The translations under genes and the position numbers were made by a program. DNA of 64,000 nt, taken from the NCBI RefSeq assembly GCF_001680005.1, contig NC_033563.1:496001-560000 (forward strand), given 5' to 3'. Under the pieces are notes generated by a model, which worked only from the letters and a program-made list of their open reading frames with translations, did no database searches and had not been told where the DNA came from. This document shows positions 9,544-20,832 of the stretch, piece after piece. Origin of the DNA: Plasmodium coatneyi. Lineage: Eukaryota; Apicomplexa; Aconoidasida; Haemosporida; Plasmodiidae. Numbering within the stretch: position 1 is the stretch's first letter; every line of letters begins with the position of its first letter.

Positions 9544-12500
9544 CTACTGGCTGTTTGAGCGACTGTGTGTAGTGTCCCTATCTGGAGTGCACTCCTCGTA
9601 GTACATGCACCGCAGGCGGTAATTCAAATCTTCCATTGGCCCCAAGTTGATTGGACTAAAAAAGAGGAACTCTTCCGACGTGCAGCCCTTCGCATATGCA
9701 TTCACGGACTGCAGAATCTGAAGGGAGATGCTATTATTCAAGTGGCACTTCTTCACTGAGGATAAGCATGTCTGGGATTTCTCCCGAGGGGGACTGTTAG
9801 CTAACGATGGGTCATTTGGGGAGCTTAGGTAACTGTACAGGTGGTCAAACATCTTCAGGAGATGTTCCCCTTTTCCATCATTCCATGCTGCGTCCAAGGT
9901 TGCTAAGTCTTCATTTGCATGAAGTAAGCTTAGGTTGAATTGTGTTCCCCTTTCCCGTCCGTTGGGAAGAACAGTGCCGTCACAGTCACCTGGGCCGTCA
10001 CCATCGTCATCTTGCCCCACTGCGTACATGTCGTAGTTTATTTCCTCCCTATTATTTTCTTCAATTAGGTTTTGTATGACTCTGCTGATGTAGGGGCTTT
10101 CCCTCAGCACGCGGTTTTCCTCCACGTCACTCATTGCGTCGTCTTCGCTGAAGTATTCGTCCGGCTCGTTCACCTCGTCTGTCACGTCGGGGTGCCCATT
10201 CCCTTCATCATCACCACCATAATCACCCGTGCTGTCACTTTGCCGCTTCGGCTGGGCTACCCGATCGGTGCTCGCTTGGCCAAATGCGGACCCCGCCGAT
10301 GCCGTAGAGGCGCGCTTCACCCCCAACGCGTTGTTCTCCATGCGGTACTCCTCCTCATCCCGGTTGTTATACACCCACGTGAGGAAGAACAAAAAGGTGG
10401 ATAGGCAGTACCGCAAGTAATTGATGCGTAGCAAGTCGTACTTGTTAATGGTCAATGCGCTTTGGGAGGCACCTGGGTTGGTCTCTTCCGATGCTATTCC
10501 TCTATTGTCCCCCTCCGCAGTCGTTGCGTCACCCCCCTTGGACTTCTTCTTCCTCACGTCAAGAATAACTATCTCTTTCGAATCGAAAATCTTTACAGAC
10601 AGAACGTCGAACCCTCTCAAATTTGTTCTGGTGTTTAGGATAACGTTGTCATGGTAGGGTAGAGATGACAGAAAGAAACTTAGAAAATATTTGTTCGGAA
10701 TAACGGTGGCGTAATTCACCCACGTGTATGTATCATTGGTGCAGCTGTAGTCGATGCTTGAGCAGACTGCAAAGACGTCTTGCGTCTGTCTTTTGTATAT
10801 CCCCTTTTCTGCATCGTAGTCAAATGGGCACAGGGAGAGGAAGCCCAGAACCGACTTGAAATTCAAATTGCACTTCATTTTTTTTTTTTTACCTTTGTTG
10901 CTGAGGTCGGAGCAGTCGGAGGTGCAGTTGCTTAAAGCGGCTTCTCCTTTCTGTTCTTCCGAGTTGGCACCGTTTTGGTCGTCGCGTTTCGGAGGGGCTT
11001 CATCTTCTCCCACTTCATCATCCTCCTCGCACTGGTTAGCACGGAAATCAGTGCAACCCACGTTATCGTCTTTACATTCCCCTGTTTGTTGTCCCTTATT
11101 ATTTTTCCCCAGCTTCTGGGCCTGCCGTTCCGCGCGCCGCAGCTCCCTTTCCGCCTTCTCCCGTTTGCTGATTTTGTAATTGTCGGTGTTTAGGAGGGTC
11201 CACTTCACGAGGAAGAGATGCTTGGGTTTGTTCATCTCGTAGTTGTGGTTAAAATAGTTACTGACTCGAGAGGCACCAGACCGATAATGGGAACCGCCAT
11301 GGAGGGATCCCTTCCACATGGGAATGCTAAAGCAATGACGACCACTGGAAAACATGTTAATGATGTTGGTACAGAGAGACGCGTTGTTAATTTCGTCCTT
11401 CTGATTTACATGGACGGGGACTATGGCTTGGACAGGCTCAACCACCCTAATGATATTCTCGTGAAAGTTAAAAAAAATGTTCCTCTCTACATCCTTTCCG
11501 TACATGTGAAGTAGCTCCCTCCTTATTTGCTCAATCGTTCCTTCATAGAGTACCTGGTTTGCCTTGTTTGAGAGGACCTTCCCAAGTTCAGGCCCAACTA
11601 GCACCCCATAGTTGTTGCTACGGTTGCTGTGGTTCAAGTGGGTCTCTTCCCCTTCGGTGAGCGCAGGGGAGGAAACCCCGTTGAGGGGGATAGACTCATT
11701 CAAGTACTTGTTGACACCCCCCTGGTCTAAAAAATGAATGATGTAAAAGTTCTTATTCCTCAGTAACTCGAAGGATAAATAGGGACACATGATGAACAGG
11801 GCCCTCCTCAAGATGTTCAGATCGTAGTGGGGTGCCCTAAAATAGATGCAATTTTTTACGTTCAATTTTTGTTGCGTCATGTAGTTTAGTAGGGCGAGCA
11901 GCTTCTTCCCCTTGGGCTTCTTTTCAGATTCCGTTTGGATAGGTAAATGTGGAGACCCATGGATAAACAGGGGGGTGAAAGCAAGGGAAAAGAGAAACTT
12001 CAAATAAAGGTTTTCATTAGAAGGGTCGTAACGTGCGTATTTCGTAACGACGCGGAAGACGTTCTTCCAGTTTAGCGTTTCATCCACCCCTCCATTAGGT
12101 GATAATTCGCTGCTCAAACTTGTTGGAGGAATTTCCCCCTTGAGGAGATCCAAAAGGTAGACGGCCGACCTGTACGCATTGCTATCTCTGTTCAGTATTT
12201 TTAACAACCGTCTGCACAAATTGTTGACGCTACTTATCACGGAGAGCAGCTTCTTCGCATTGATGTTGTTTCTCTTGCTCATTATTGTGCAGGTGGTGAC
12301 GTAATAACTCTTCAAGTGAGACCTCACAAAGTTGTTTTGATTTTTCAGATCCTGCACGTAGAGGGAAAATACACATAGCCATTCGATGAAGACGTTCCTG
12401 AGCATGATGGGTTCAGAATACGTTTTGCCGTCAAAGTACTGCTTCTGTTTGAGGGACGCTTCCAGGGACACCCCGTAAGAGTATACACTCTTCGATGTAA

Positions 12501-15459
12501 ACAGGTTAAAGGATGGAAAAATATCGTTCGTGTTGATTATGGACGCTATAATAATCGCGTCGAATGTTACGTCCATTACAACCCCGAAGAGGAGTAGTCG
12601 ACAGAGGTAGATGCTCATGTTGAAGCGAATCATAATCTGTCCAATGATGGAAATGACTAGCTTATCCTTTATCTTAATGACTGCCTTCATTTTTTCTAAC
12701 TCGTGTCTAGTACTGCGTATCTTCTCTCTGGATGGCTTCTCGATAATCATGCTCAGCACATCATGCATGGTTAGCTTATTATTGTGTGGTAGTGCATCCA
12801 CTTTGGTGGTAGACCCATCATCAGGTGGAATATCCTGCACACTTGCTTTGTTCGACCCCCTAATTAGCTGACCCAACACCGACATGCTCTTCAATATGTA
12901 AAGGTACAGCAGGTGCAGACTATGCGTGTAAACCTCGCTAACTTTATGATCCTTTAGGAGGTTCAGAAAATTCTTGCTAATCATCCGGATGCATATTCCA
13001 TGGCATGTCCTCCCGCACCTCCCCTTCCTCTGTTCCATGGACGACTTATTAATCCATTTTTTTACCAATATGTGTGCCCTCCTGTCCGAATTGTATTCAA
13101 TGTTCTTCTGAATGCAGAAGTCGATGACTAGTCTCACATTTGGGATGGTGATGGAACTCTCCGCGATGTTAGAAGAGAGAAAAATGTTAATGATGTCCCT
13201 GTCACTTTCGTGTAACTTATGAATCGTGTTGTCGTAAAGGCAGCTATGCAGTATATGTATGTGGTACCTAACCTTATGCTTGTTCGCGTTGTTGTTGATC
13301 AGGATGCACAGCTGGTGGTACATGTCTGTTATGTCCTGCATTCCCGACAGGAATATCAGAACGCTGTCTCCGAGAAGACATAAGTTGTGCACTAACTCCA
13401 GGCACAGCTCCGAAATGTTGGAAAATACGTTGGCCGGTATTATTTGTTCCACGTCGATGTCTTTGTTCGACTCGCTTTGGGCGTTTTTCGAATTGAACAG
13501 GCTTATGCTCTTGTCGTATTCGTTCTTTATTCTTTGCAGTAGTGCTTCTCCTCTCCTGGATAGGTGCAGCTTGGTGCGGTTCTTCCGCCGCAGGATGAAT
13601 TCGATTACCTTTTCGCACCTGGGGGGGTGTTCTAACGAACCGCCTGATGAAGGTTTGTCCCCCCCTTCTCTGTCGCTCTGATTCTGCTCATCGATGCCCC
13701 CTTCCCGCGCATACCTTATTATGTCCTCTATATAAAACGTATCAATACTATAAATCTTCGTACCTATATATATGGACCCAATGGAAATGTTCTCATGCTC
13801 AAAGTACGAATGGAACAGGTTGCTCTGCATCGTCGCTGACATTATAATCAGCTTGAAAATCTTCTCGTCCTTCCTCCTACTGTGCAGGTATACCTTAATG
13901 AAAAGCAACACGATATCCAGGAGGATGCTCCGGTCGTGAATCTCATCGATGACGATGTGCGTAAATTTCTTATACATATTTCTATGATGAAGAAACAACT
14001 TAAAAAGAAACCCAACAGTTATGTAGGTGACTACAGTCCTCTCGTTATCGTAGACTGCCTCCCCTGCAATTCTATATCCTATTCTGTTGCCTAGTTTCTC
14101 GTTCATGAGCTCTGAGAGAATCCTGGACAAGGAAATGCAGGCGATTCTTCTCGGTTCAGTAACAATAATGTTTATTTTTTCTTTCCCTTCTTTCAGACTC
14201 TGTTCCAGCAAAAACTTGGGAACACATGTTGACTTTCCTGAGCCTGTTTCACCTTGTATAAACGTTATGTCATTCTGTTCTATCATTTTTAGGATTTCAC
14301 TTCTGGACTTGTAAATGGAAAGCTTTTGTATGTTCCTCTGGGCGCTCTTTTGGCTGTCCTCCGTCAGCGGGATTTTCTTCTCCCTCTTGGGTTTGACCCC
14401 CCCCGGACCGGATACTTCTCGGCCGTTCCCTTCAGTGGGTGCTGCTGGGCGGGCCTTCTGGAAGCGGTTTCCAACAAAACGATTTCCCTTGCTGGAGTTG
14501 CTGTGGTTTCCAGAGTTACCCCCCCGGTACAAATTCACTCCATAGGGGGAATCACCCTCATCAGCGCAGGTTCTATAATGGAATTCCCCATTTAGGTCCC
14601 GCACACCACCTCCACTGGGTTGGTACCTCCGCCTGTTTACTGCCTCCCGCTTAGGGTTCTCCCCTCCACTGTTACCTCCGTACTGGCCATAGCTGCCTCT
14701 ACGTTGGTCATTATAATTTGGAAGAGATTCCGCCGCATAGGTGTTGTTCCCTGGTATGGCGCAGTAACCCTCTCTGGCGCCGTTTGGGTTGTCAACACAG
14801 GGGGGGTACCCCTGTTGGAGTCCCACTGACGGGTGCACACTACCAACCGCTCGCGGGTCGTAACCCGTGGGGAAGCCTCCAGACGTGTTAACACCGGAGG
14901 AAGAAGGAACAGACGCACCAGTCATGCCTGCATAAGCGTGATGATCCGCACGAACCATATGTTGGTTGTTCTGAGTAGGATGATAGATCCAATTATTCAT
15001 GTGCATGCTTCCACCATGGGGAAGTCCTCTGCTCATTCTGACTTGGTCCACGTTAAGGGGGACCCTCATGAAGCTGTTAAAAATTGCTCCATTTTGCGCA
15101 TCTCTATAGGGTAATTCTCCTATGCCGTCATTATTGGGTTGGTGTCCCCCCCAGAGCTGCTCATTTTGCGTCTCCTCTACTGCGTGCTTATCCCAGGACT
15201 GGTCATGTCCAAAAGAATCCTTCTGATAATTGCCCCATTTAGGAAGTAACGTTTCCTGCCTGGAGTACACCTGGTCATTCTCCTGGTGGTAATATGTTTG
15301 GAGGGGTGCTGTTGTACTTTCACAGGGAACGTTTTGGGGCCCCCTCTCGGATGCTCTAAAATGGGTTTCATTGGGTCTTCGCATCGGATGATGGTGGTAT
15401 CCCTCTCGGTTACTTTCCTCCAACCTTTTAGTGGGATGACTTTCCTCCTCGCCGTTCAT
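9544..15459 (-). CDS. DEAH-box RNA helicase, DHX57/DHX36 type
   Basis: Single open frame of 1,971 residues. The N-terminal ~380 residues are Asn/Gly/Tyr/His-rich and probably disordered. The helicase core has motif I GETGSGKST (~403-411), motif II DEIH (~503-507), motif III SAT (~540), the motif V region NIAESSITIPNVRLVIDF, and motif VI QRKGRCGR (~809-816). HA2 (winged-helix/ratchet) and OB-like segments should follow at ~880-1250. Acidic and Lys-rich inserts interrupt the C-terminal part (for example KGKKKKMK and DDDGDGPGDCDG), as is common in Plasmodium. DEAH helicases translocate 3'-5' on RNA and act in splicing, translation or G-quadruplex unwinding; which applies here cannot be told from sequence. 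Length and gene order agree with the P. falciparum helicase annotated as DHX57. The start is the first Met, in a Glu-rich context. Confidence 0.9.
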   Translation of the reverse strand: MNGEEESHPTKRLEESNREGYHHHPMRRPNETHFRASERGPQNVPCESTTAPLQTYYHQENDQVYSRQETLLPKWGNYQKDSFGHDQSWDKHAVEETQNEQLWGGHQPNNDGIGELPYRDAQNGAIFNSFMRVPLNVDQVRMSRGLPHGGSMHMNNWIYHPTQNNQHMVRADHHAYAGMTGASVPSSSGVNTSGGFPTGYDPRAVGSVHPSVGLQQGYPPCVDNPNGAREGYCAIPGNNTYAAESLPNYNDQRRGSYGQYGGNSGGENPKREAVNRRRYQPSGGGVRDLNGEFHYRTCADEGDSPYGVNLYRGGNSGNHSNSSKGNRFVGNRFQKARPAAPTEGNGREVSGPGGVKPKREKKIPLTEDSQKSAQRNIQKLSIYKSRSEILKMIEQNDITFIQGETGSGKSTCVPKFLLEQSLKEGKEKINIIVTEPRRIACISLSRILSELMNEKLGNRIGYRIAGEAVYDNERTVVTYITVGFLFKLFLHHRNMYKKFTHIVIDEIHDRSILLDIVLLFIKVYLHSRRKDEKIFKLIIMSATMQSNLFHSYFEHENISIGSIYIGTKIYSIDTFYIEDIIRYAREGGIDEQNQSDREGGDKPSSGGSLEHPPRCEKVIEFILRRKNRTKLHLSRRGEALLQRIKNEYDKSISLFNSKNAQSESNKDIDVEQIIPANVFSNISELCLELVHNLCLLGDSVLIFLSGMQDITDMYHQLCILINNNANKHKVRYHIHILHSCLYDNTIHKLHESDRDIINIFLSSNIAESSITIPNVRLVIDFCIQKNIEYNSDRRAHILVKKWINKSSMEQRKGRCGRTCHGICIRMISKNFLNLLKDHKVSEVYTHSLHLLYLYILKSMSVLGQLIRGSNKASVQDIPPDDGSTTKVDALPHNNKLTMHDVLSMIIEKPSREKIRSTRHELEKMKAVIKIKDKLVISIIGQIMIRFNMSIYLCRLLLFGVVMDVTFDAIIIASIINTNDIFPSFNLFTSKSVYSYGVSLEASLKQKQYFDGKTYSEPIMLRNVFIEWLCVFSLYVQDLKNQNNFVRSHLKSYYVTTCTIMSKRNNINAKKLLSVISSVNNLCRRLLKILNRDSNAYRSAVYLLDLLKGEIPPTSLSSELSPNGGVDETLNWKNVFRVVTKYARYDPSNENLYLKFLFSLAFTPLFIHGSPHLPIQTESEKKPKGKKLLALLNYMTQQKLNVKNCIYFRAPHYDLNILRRALFIMCPYLSFELLRNKNFYIIHFLDQGGVNKYLNESIPLNGVSSPALTEGEETHLNHSNRSNNYGVLVGPELGKVLSNKANQVLYEGTIEQIRRELLHMYGKDVERNIFFNFHENIIRVVEPVQAIVPVHVNQKDEINNASLCTNIINMFSSGRHCFSIPMWKGSLHGGSHYRSGASRVSNYFNHNYEMNKPKHLFLVKWTLLNTDNYKISKREKAERELRRAERQAQKLGKNNKGQQTGECKDDNVGCTDFRANQCEEDDEVGEDEAPPKRDDQNGANSEEQKGEAALSNCTSDCSDLSNKGKKKKMKCNLNFKSVLGFLSLCPFDYDAEKGIYKRQTQDVFAVCSSIDYSCTNDTYTWVNYATVIPNKYFLSFFLSSLPYHDNVILNTRTNLRGFDVLSVKIFDSKEIVILDVRKKKSKGGDATTAEGDNRGIASEETNPGASQSALTINKYDLLRINYLRYCLSTFLFFLTWVYNNRDEEEYRMENNALGVKRASTASAGSAFGQASTDRVAQPKRQSDSTGDYGGDDEGNGHPDVTDEVNEPDEYFSEDDAMSDVEENRVLRESPYISRVIQNLIEENNREEINYDMYAVGQDDDGDGPGDCDGTVLPNGRERGTQFNLSLLHANEDLATLDAAWNDGKGEHLLKMFDHLYSYLSSPNDPSLANSPPREKSQTCLSSVKKCHLNNSISLQILQSVNAYAKGCTSEEFLFFSPINLGPMEDLNYRLRCMYYEECTPDRDTTHSRSNSQ

Positions 15460-17155
15460 TTGATAGACTCACAATATGAAAAGCTCTGCCTTTTTTTCCC
15501 GCTTTTTTTCAATGTGCTTCTATATACCTACCTTGGATATATCACCTTTCGTGGACAAAACAGGTTGCTTAACAGTGTGGGCACACTCCGCGTCGGTCCT
15601 TGAGTCACATTTCTGGCAACGTGCAAAACGCCCACAGTTGCATGAAACAGGTAATGTACATTACTCGAGGTGTTCGTATCTTTAACTGTCCGACTTGTGT
15701 CTGTTCCCCATCCGGTGAGCTCCCAAACTGAACAAGTAAAAAATATAACTCAAAAAAAAAAAAGAGCGAACACACGGACAAGAACAATGGAGAATAATCT
15801 TACCCAGGGGGGTATCCAAAAAAAAAAAAGGAAAAACCAACTATAGCAATATAGGCGACGAGGAGATCCTACACTACGTAGGGATGATTATGATGAGGAC
15901 GTGGGTGACAACACTTGTACGCATGCGAATGTGAATATTGGTCCGGGGTGATGGGGGATAACCAGCGAGGTGACCCGAAAAGGAAAGCAGTGACGTGTAG
16001 TGGTCAGCATTAACCTGTAACGAATGTAGAGAAACGTTTTGGCTCCATGGAAAAGGGGGAAAAAAACTACTACGCAGCAACAGCGTGAAAAAATGGGCAA
16101 GGCCAAAATTACACACTCGATCAGCGCACGGGTATAAAGAACCTTTGAAAAAAAAAAAAAAAATTCTACTCGGGGAAGCCGATACAAATTTTAAATCGTG
16201 GCGTTAAATTAGGAGGGAAAACCGGAGCAGCATTTTTTTTAAAAAAGAAAGGGTAGGATCAATGCAGATGATGTGCACCACTGTGTAAGGGTAAGGCGCA
16301 GTAGCAGTGGCAGTTGTAGTATTAACAGTAGTAGCGGTAGGCCTAATGCACCCCGCGGAGGAACATAATCGGGTCAAATGCACGTGCATGTGTATACGCG
16401 GGGATGTACATTTGCACAGCCTACATGCATTCACAGCGTAAAGTGGCACCTGATCATTGTACCTCTCACTTATCAGGATAGATAACATCGCAAATGAAGC
16501 ACGGGTGGCCAAAATGCGATGATAGACTTTGTATTACCTTGCGTAGCGGCTGCTGTGCCGAGCAAACACGCTAAGTGATATGCGAGCCTCAACTGAATGA
16601 GGTGTCCTCCTGACGCATTCAAACGGGTATGCAGCGTGGAGGAGCAGCCTTACAACGTTATCCAGAGGAAGGGCACACAACGAAGGTAAGGCAGAACATA
16701 CCGGCTCAAAGTTACATGACGCGACTTCCAACGTTGAAAAAAAAAAAAATTTACGTGTGCACGTACAGTTGCACTTTTCCACCGTCGCTCTGTCCCCTTT
16801 AGCCCTTTGATCATTATTATTGATGCGAGAAAAAGGATACACCTTCCGAGGTTTCCCACGACGCTGGAATAATACTGGGAAAACGGCCAAATGGGGGAAT
16901 GGTTCTTTTCCCCACATGAGCGTCTTCACCCATGGTCAAATTACCAATTGGTAAAAAAAAAAAAAATGGCTAGTTAAAAATAAAAGTTGTACATTTAAAA
17001 AATCGAAAAAGGGTGAGAAAATTAAAAAAAAAAAAAAAAAAAAAAAAGCCCAATGGGGAAAACTTACACATGCGACAAGTCAAACAGGAGGGGGGGTTTA
17101 CACCTCACATGAGGAGTGGCGTGATTTAACCCCTTTTCCCCCCCCCCTTTGATGT
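15460..17155. other. Intergenic: helicase promoter and eIF3K 3' flank
   Basis: No gene is supported. The region contains A-runs at ~15753, 15819, 16147-16163, 16739-16750 and a long one at 17024-17047, plus a short GTAGCAGTGGCAG-type low-complexity stretch at 16295-16340. Open frames on the minus strand are short and lack family resemblance. Confidence 0.5.
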
Positions 17156-18127
17156 TCAATTGTTGAGTTTGTTAATGTAAGATGATATATTGTCCTCGTT
17201 AAAATACGTATTGATGGTTTTCTTGGTCTGTTGCATCGTTTCTATGTTTCCATTGGAACATATTTTCACCTCTTCATCTTTATGCATCGCCTTTTTAACA
17301 GTCCATTTGTTCTCATTTAAAAAAACCTCCAGTTCGTTCATATCTTGGAAATTCAAATAAGCGGCCATATTTTCAAGAGAAATATTTTCAAAGCTCAGAG
17401 TAATACAGTTTATTATGTACTTCCTAATGTTGGTGATAAAAGTTTCGTGATTTGTAAAGAAGGAGTAGTCACAGGTGCGGTTGTCCATCCATTGGTTGTT
17501 CTTGATGCAACTCCACATTTTAATGAACTGGCACTCTTTAATTAAATCGTACAGATAGACGATGCTTTTGATGTGGTCGTCATAAAGGTTGGGGTTAATG
17601 AGACTGAGGTAGATATTCATGTCTATGTCGTTTATGTTGTATAGGACACATACGAGGATTTTTTTTATTACAACTTTATCAAAGCAGTGTGGGTACAGAC
17701 AGAACAGCCTCAGTAGCGTCAGCATCACTTCGTTGTCAAAGTGTTCGTTGTTTCCAAAGGCGATCTCGACATAGTCACTCAGGATTTCTGCGTTTAAAAG
17801 GGGATGGGCATAAAAATTGTATCACACGGAAAAAATGGTGCATATATAATTTGGGGGGTTTGGATCCTCCGTTGGGAGGTACTGCCAAACGGGGTCAGGT
17901 GTATCATTTAGCGATCCTCTTTTAATCATTTGTTCGCTTTTCCTGTTCAGGTGGAGAGACCCAGCGAGTGACCCCCCTTTCACAGCTATAACCACGAGGA
18001 TGAACCCACTCCGAGGTCTTTTTTCCTTTCCTCCTCCTTATAACTTACTCAGCTTGGAAGCGTTGAACATCATATGAGGATAAACCTTAATGGCCTGAAC
18101 CTCCTCGATAATATTTTTTACATCCAT
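17156..18127 (-). CDS. EIF3K: Eukaryotic translation initiation factor 3 subunit K
   Basis: Two exons: 18127..18049 and 17787..17156, with a 261-nt intron (donor A|GTAAGT, acceptor CGCAG|AA, phase 1). The join gives 236 residues, close to the ~218 of human eIF3k. Landmarks that match the family: an N-terminal helical segment, LTLLRLFCLYP (human: AVLKLYQFNP), IVYLYDLIKECQFIKMW (human: ILYLGDLLETCHFQAFW), and a C-terminal winged-helix segment with LNENKWTVK. eIF3k is a PCI-domain subunit of the eIF3 complex on the 40S ribosome; it is not essential in many eukaryotes. The gene is transcribed away from the TRAPP subunit gene. Exon 1 holds only 26 codons, so a search limited to long open frames would miss the true N-terminus. 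Confidence 0.9.
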
Positions 18128-19642
18128 GGTTGGTAATTTTGGAATGAATATATATAGGACTTTCCTTCTTACGGATAGGTAAAAGGAAAAAAAAAAAATT
18201 ATTCACGGCCTACTCTACGTAGCAAATATTTTAAACAAACTCGTCGTTTGGAGTTCGCAAAATGGTGAGCGAACGGCGTGTTGCCTTCCGTGGGGTCGTT
18301 TTGCAGGGGGGTATTCATCCACTTGGACGAAATGTGCTCCTATGTGGGGATGGGTAGCTCTTTCAATGTTTGCCTAATTCCGCTTGCATTCGCTTACCAT
18401 GCGTTCTCTCGCAAAGGTGATGCGTTCAGGGGGTGGAGAACAAGGCAGAATAAGGGGGGTTAGCTATAAAAAAAAAAAAAAAAAAAAAAACGCAAGAACA
18501 GTTACCAAAGCAAAGCAAAAAAAAAAAATAAAAACATATACATAATATATACATATTCTCTTGAAGGGCGTGAATACATAGTGCTATAACCACATGACCG
18601 CGGAAACTCTGGAAGAAAAGAAGGGTGGGCGCGGGGCTGCGTATTCGAATACACCTGCTAAGTCGCGCAGGTGCCCACTATCCAACACCTTTTTCTGTCG
18701 GCGCGATCACGTGGCAGTTCTTTGAGAAGCACGCCGCGCAGAAATGCATATCGCAGTGAGGAACAGCTAAAATGCACGCGCACGAATGCGAAGAAACAAC
18801 TGCGATGAAGTGTCCCCAATTTATCACCCCTCAGCAAATGCCCTTCGCATAAGGGGAAAGCCGCATTTTTCCCACGCCATTTCAAAGTGTGGAGTGTTTT
18901 TCCATAATAACGTCCCCCCTCTTTTCCTTGCGCAACACCGCACCAGCCATCTCGCTCGGAGCGATGCATTTCCCCCCTTGGCGCACGCATTCATAATAAA
19001 TATGACATATACAAATGCATACACTTCTTACGAAAAAAGGGAATTTTTTTTTTTTTTTTTTTTTTTTTTCAATTTGCTGAAAGCACATTTTTCTGTGAAA
19101 AGGAAAGTCGTACGCCCAGCCGTCGGGCCCTGTCACTTCGCTTTGATTCCCTTCCCCCTCTTTATTTGTAGCATTGATTTCATTTTATTTGTTGTATCTC
19201 CACGTTACTGCATTTTTCCCCACCGCGCTACGCCGCACTGTACTGTACCACACCGCATCCCATTTTATTATATTTTTTTCCCCCCCAAAGTGCCGCTCCA
19301 CTCGGTGGATAAATCACCACTTAAGGGGAAAAACGGACATCCAGCCGCACTCCTCCGTGCAGTTCCTTCATGTTTGCTAATAGCCACCCCTGTATCTGCA
19401 TGCGAGGAAAGAGGGAAGGCATAGAAGCAAGCAGAGGAACAGACGCCGCAGTTAGTCACTCGGACAGAGGGGGCTACGCCCAAACAGCCGCAAATTACGC
19501 ACACGCCGCTTTTACGTAGGACAAGAGGCAGTAGGCGAATCCGCACCCCAAAGGAGGAACAACCAGTGTAGTTTTTTTTTTTTTTTTTCCTTCCCAAGAT
19601 TACCGAGCAACAAGTTAGAGCAACTCGATTGCCAATTGTAAA
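18128..19642. promoter_or_regulatory. Divergent intergenic region, eIF3K / TRAPP subunit
   Basis: About 1.5 kb separates two genes that point away from each other, so it should hold both promoters. It has an A20 run at ~18470-18490, a T22 tract at ~19047-19069 and a T16 tract at ~19573-19588. The longest open frame (18786..19424 +) runs through the T-tract, giving a poly-Phe stretch, and resembles no family; I do not call it a gene. Confidence 0.4.
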
Positions 19643-20210
19643 ATGTATTCCCTCTATGTCAACAACCAGCATGGTACGTTAGTTTACGAAAAGGTACGCA
19701 CTCGAGTCGTTGAATGTGATGCCAGCATATGACGCCACACCACTTGGAATACGTTGGGTGGCCATCCGCGATTATGCCTCTTCCACCTCGCGTCCATCCT
19801 GCTTTTCGTCCCCCCTGCAGCACTTCAGCGACGAAATAAAGCTAAACAGTAATGAAGAGATAAGACTGGCTTCCATGCTGCACGGCATTTCAACCATATC
19901 TGAGAAGATCAATGTGCATACGTCCCCCCTAAATGAATCGAAGAGAAACATTTTCAAGTCACTAGAGAAGAAGGGCATCGAGACAATCGAGGGAGATGGT
20001 TTCAAAATCCAGTGTTACGACACGTTAACAGGAATTAAAATTTTCATTGTGCACAAAGATGACCTCAACATCGAAGCGAACACTTATTTGAAAAGGGTTC
20101 ACGAATTGTATAGCGACATCATTTTGAAGAACCCCTTCTACGACATTGATATGCCTATACGTTCCGCGGTTTTTAACGAGCAAGTCGAGAAGCTCTTCGC
20201 CGGTTTATGA
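19643..20210 (+). CDS. TRAPP complex subunit, sybindin family (TRAPPC4/Trs23-like)
   Basis: Two exons: 19643..19693 and 19821..20210, 127-nt intron (AAG|GTACGC, CCTGCAG|CAC, phase 0), giving 146 residues. Exon 1 encodes MYSLYVNNQHGTLVYEK, the first beta strands of the longin-like sybindin fold. Exon 2 has SNEEIRLASMLHGI, CYDTLTGIKIFIV and ELYSDIILKNPFYDIDMPIR, which match TRAPPC4 (human: [20 protein letters not shown]). The TRAPP complex tethers ER-derived vesicles at the cis-Golgi and acts as a Rab1/Ypt1 exchange factor. The protein is about 70 residues shorter than human TRAPPC4 and appears to lack its PDZ-like insert between the first and second strand blocks. A Bet5/TRAPPC1 identity is the alternative, but the C-terminal motif fits TRAPPC4 better. 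Confidence 0.85.
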
Positions 20211-20502
20211 TCTCAGAAGGGTGCTTCTCCTGGGTGTCAGCGCGGGCGTAGATAAGGGGCTAATCAGCTAGGCGGCCAAACGGATAAACGTAGATACCCA
20301 TTTGGCATACCCATCCTCCCGAGCGTGAGAAAATATTATTTTTTCTCCCCTCGGCGAGTTGCACAAAAGTGCGCGTAATACCCACCCGGTGTGAATACCA
20401 CCCCTTGGGAGCCTACCACGGACGGATCTGAACGACAGCGTCGGCAGAGAGAATATCTTGAATTGTAACCACCTCACTAACTCACCCCACCATAGAGCTA
20501 AA

Positions 20503-20832
20503 ATGAACCTCCTCCTTAATGTACTAATTCTGATTGACGCAGCGAGTGTTACGTTTCTCTCAGTAACATTTCTTATGATCAACTTGAATGAAGAAAGTCT
20601 GGAACTAAGTAAAGCACACCGAGAAAATGGGAAAAAGGCTCTGGTAGTAGCCATTTTATTGTATGCAGTTTTTTTAGTTCTCCTCTTTACATACAAAGCC
20701 TACAAAAATAAACGAAAGCTGTACAACAACTTCTTCATGAAGAAGAGAAATGCTCCCAGGTATGTTCAGCTCGCCAGCACTTATTTTTCAGGCGCAGACG
20801 AGTACGAGCAGTACGAGCTGAGCAAGATTTAG
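20503..20832 (+). CDS. Small two-helix membrane protein, unknown
   Basis: 109 residues from the Met at 20503; an in-frame Met 15 codons upstream (20458) is possible but would put a His/Asn-rich leader in front of the first helix. Two hydrophobic segments are visible: residues ~3-25 (LLLNVLILIDAASVTFLSVTF) and ~46-64 (ALVVAILLYAVFLVLLFTY). A Lys/Arg-rich stretch follows (KAYKNKRK), then a Tyr/Glu-rich C-terminus. The charge pattern suggests both ends face the cytosol, as in a hairpin membrane protein. I do not recognise a family. It sits 292 nt behind the TRAPP gene in the same direction. Confidence 0.7.
   Translation: MNLLLNVLILIDAASVTFLSVTFLMINLNEESLELSKAHRENGKKALVVAILLYAVFLVLLFTYKAYKNKRKLYNNFFMKKRNAPRYVQLASTYFSGADEYEQYELSKI

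Noticed and set aside
13259..13681. 140-codon plus-strand open frame
   Set aside because: Antisense to the helicase core, where conserved motifs fix the coding strand.
18786..19424. 212-codon open frame (+) in the eIF3K/TRAPP intergenic region
   Set aside because: Runs through a T22 tract and lacks any domain, hydrophobic pattern or splice context of a gene.
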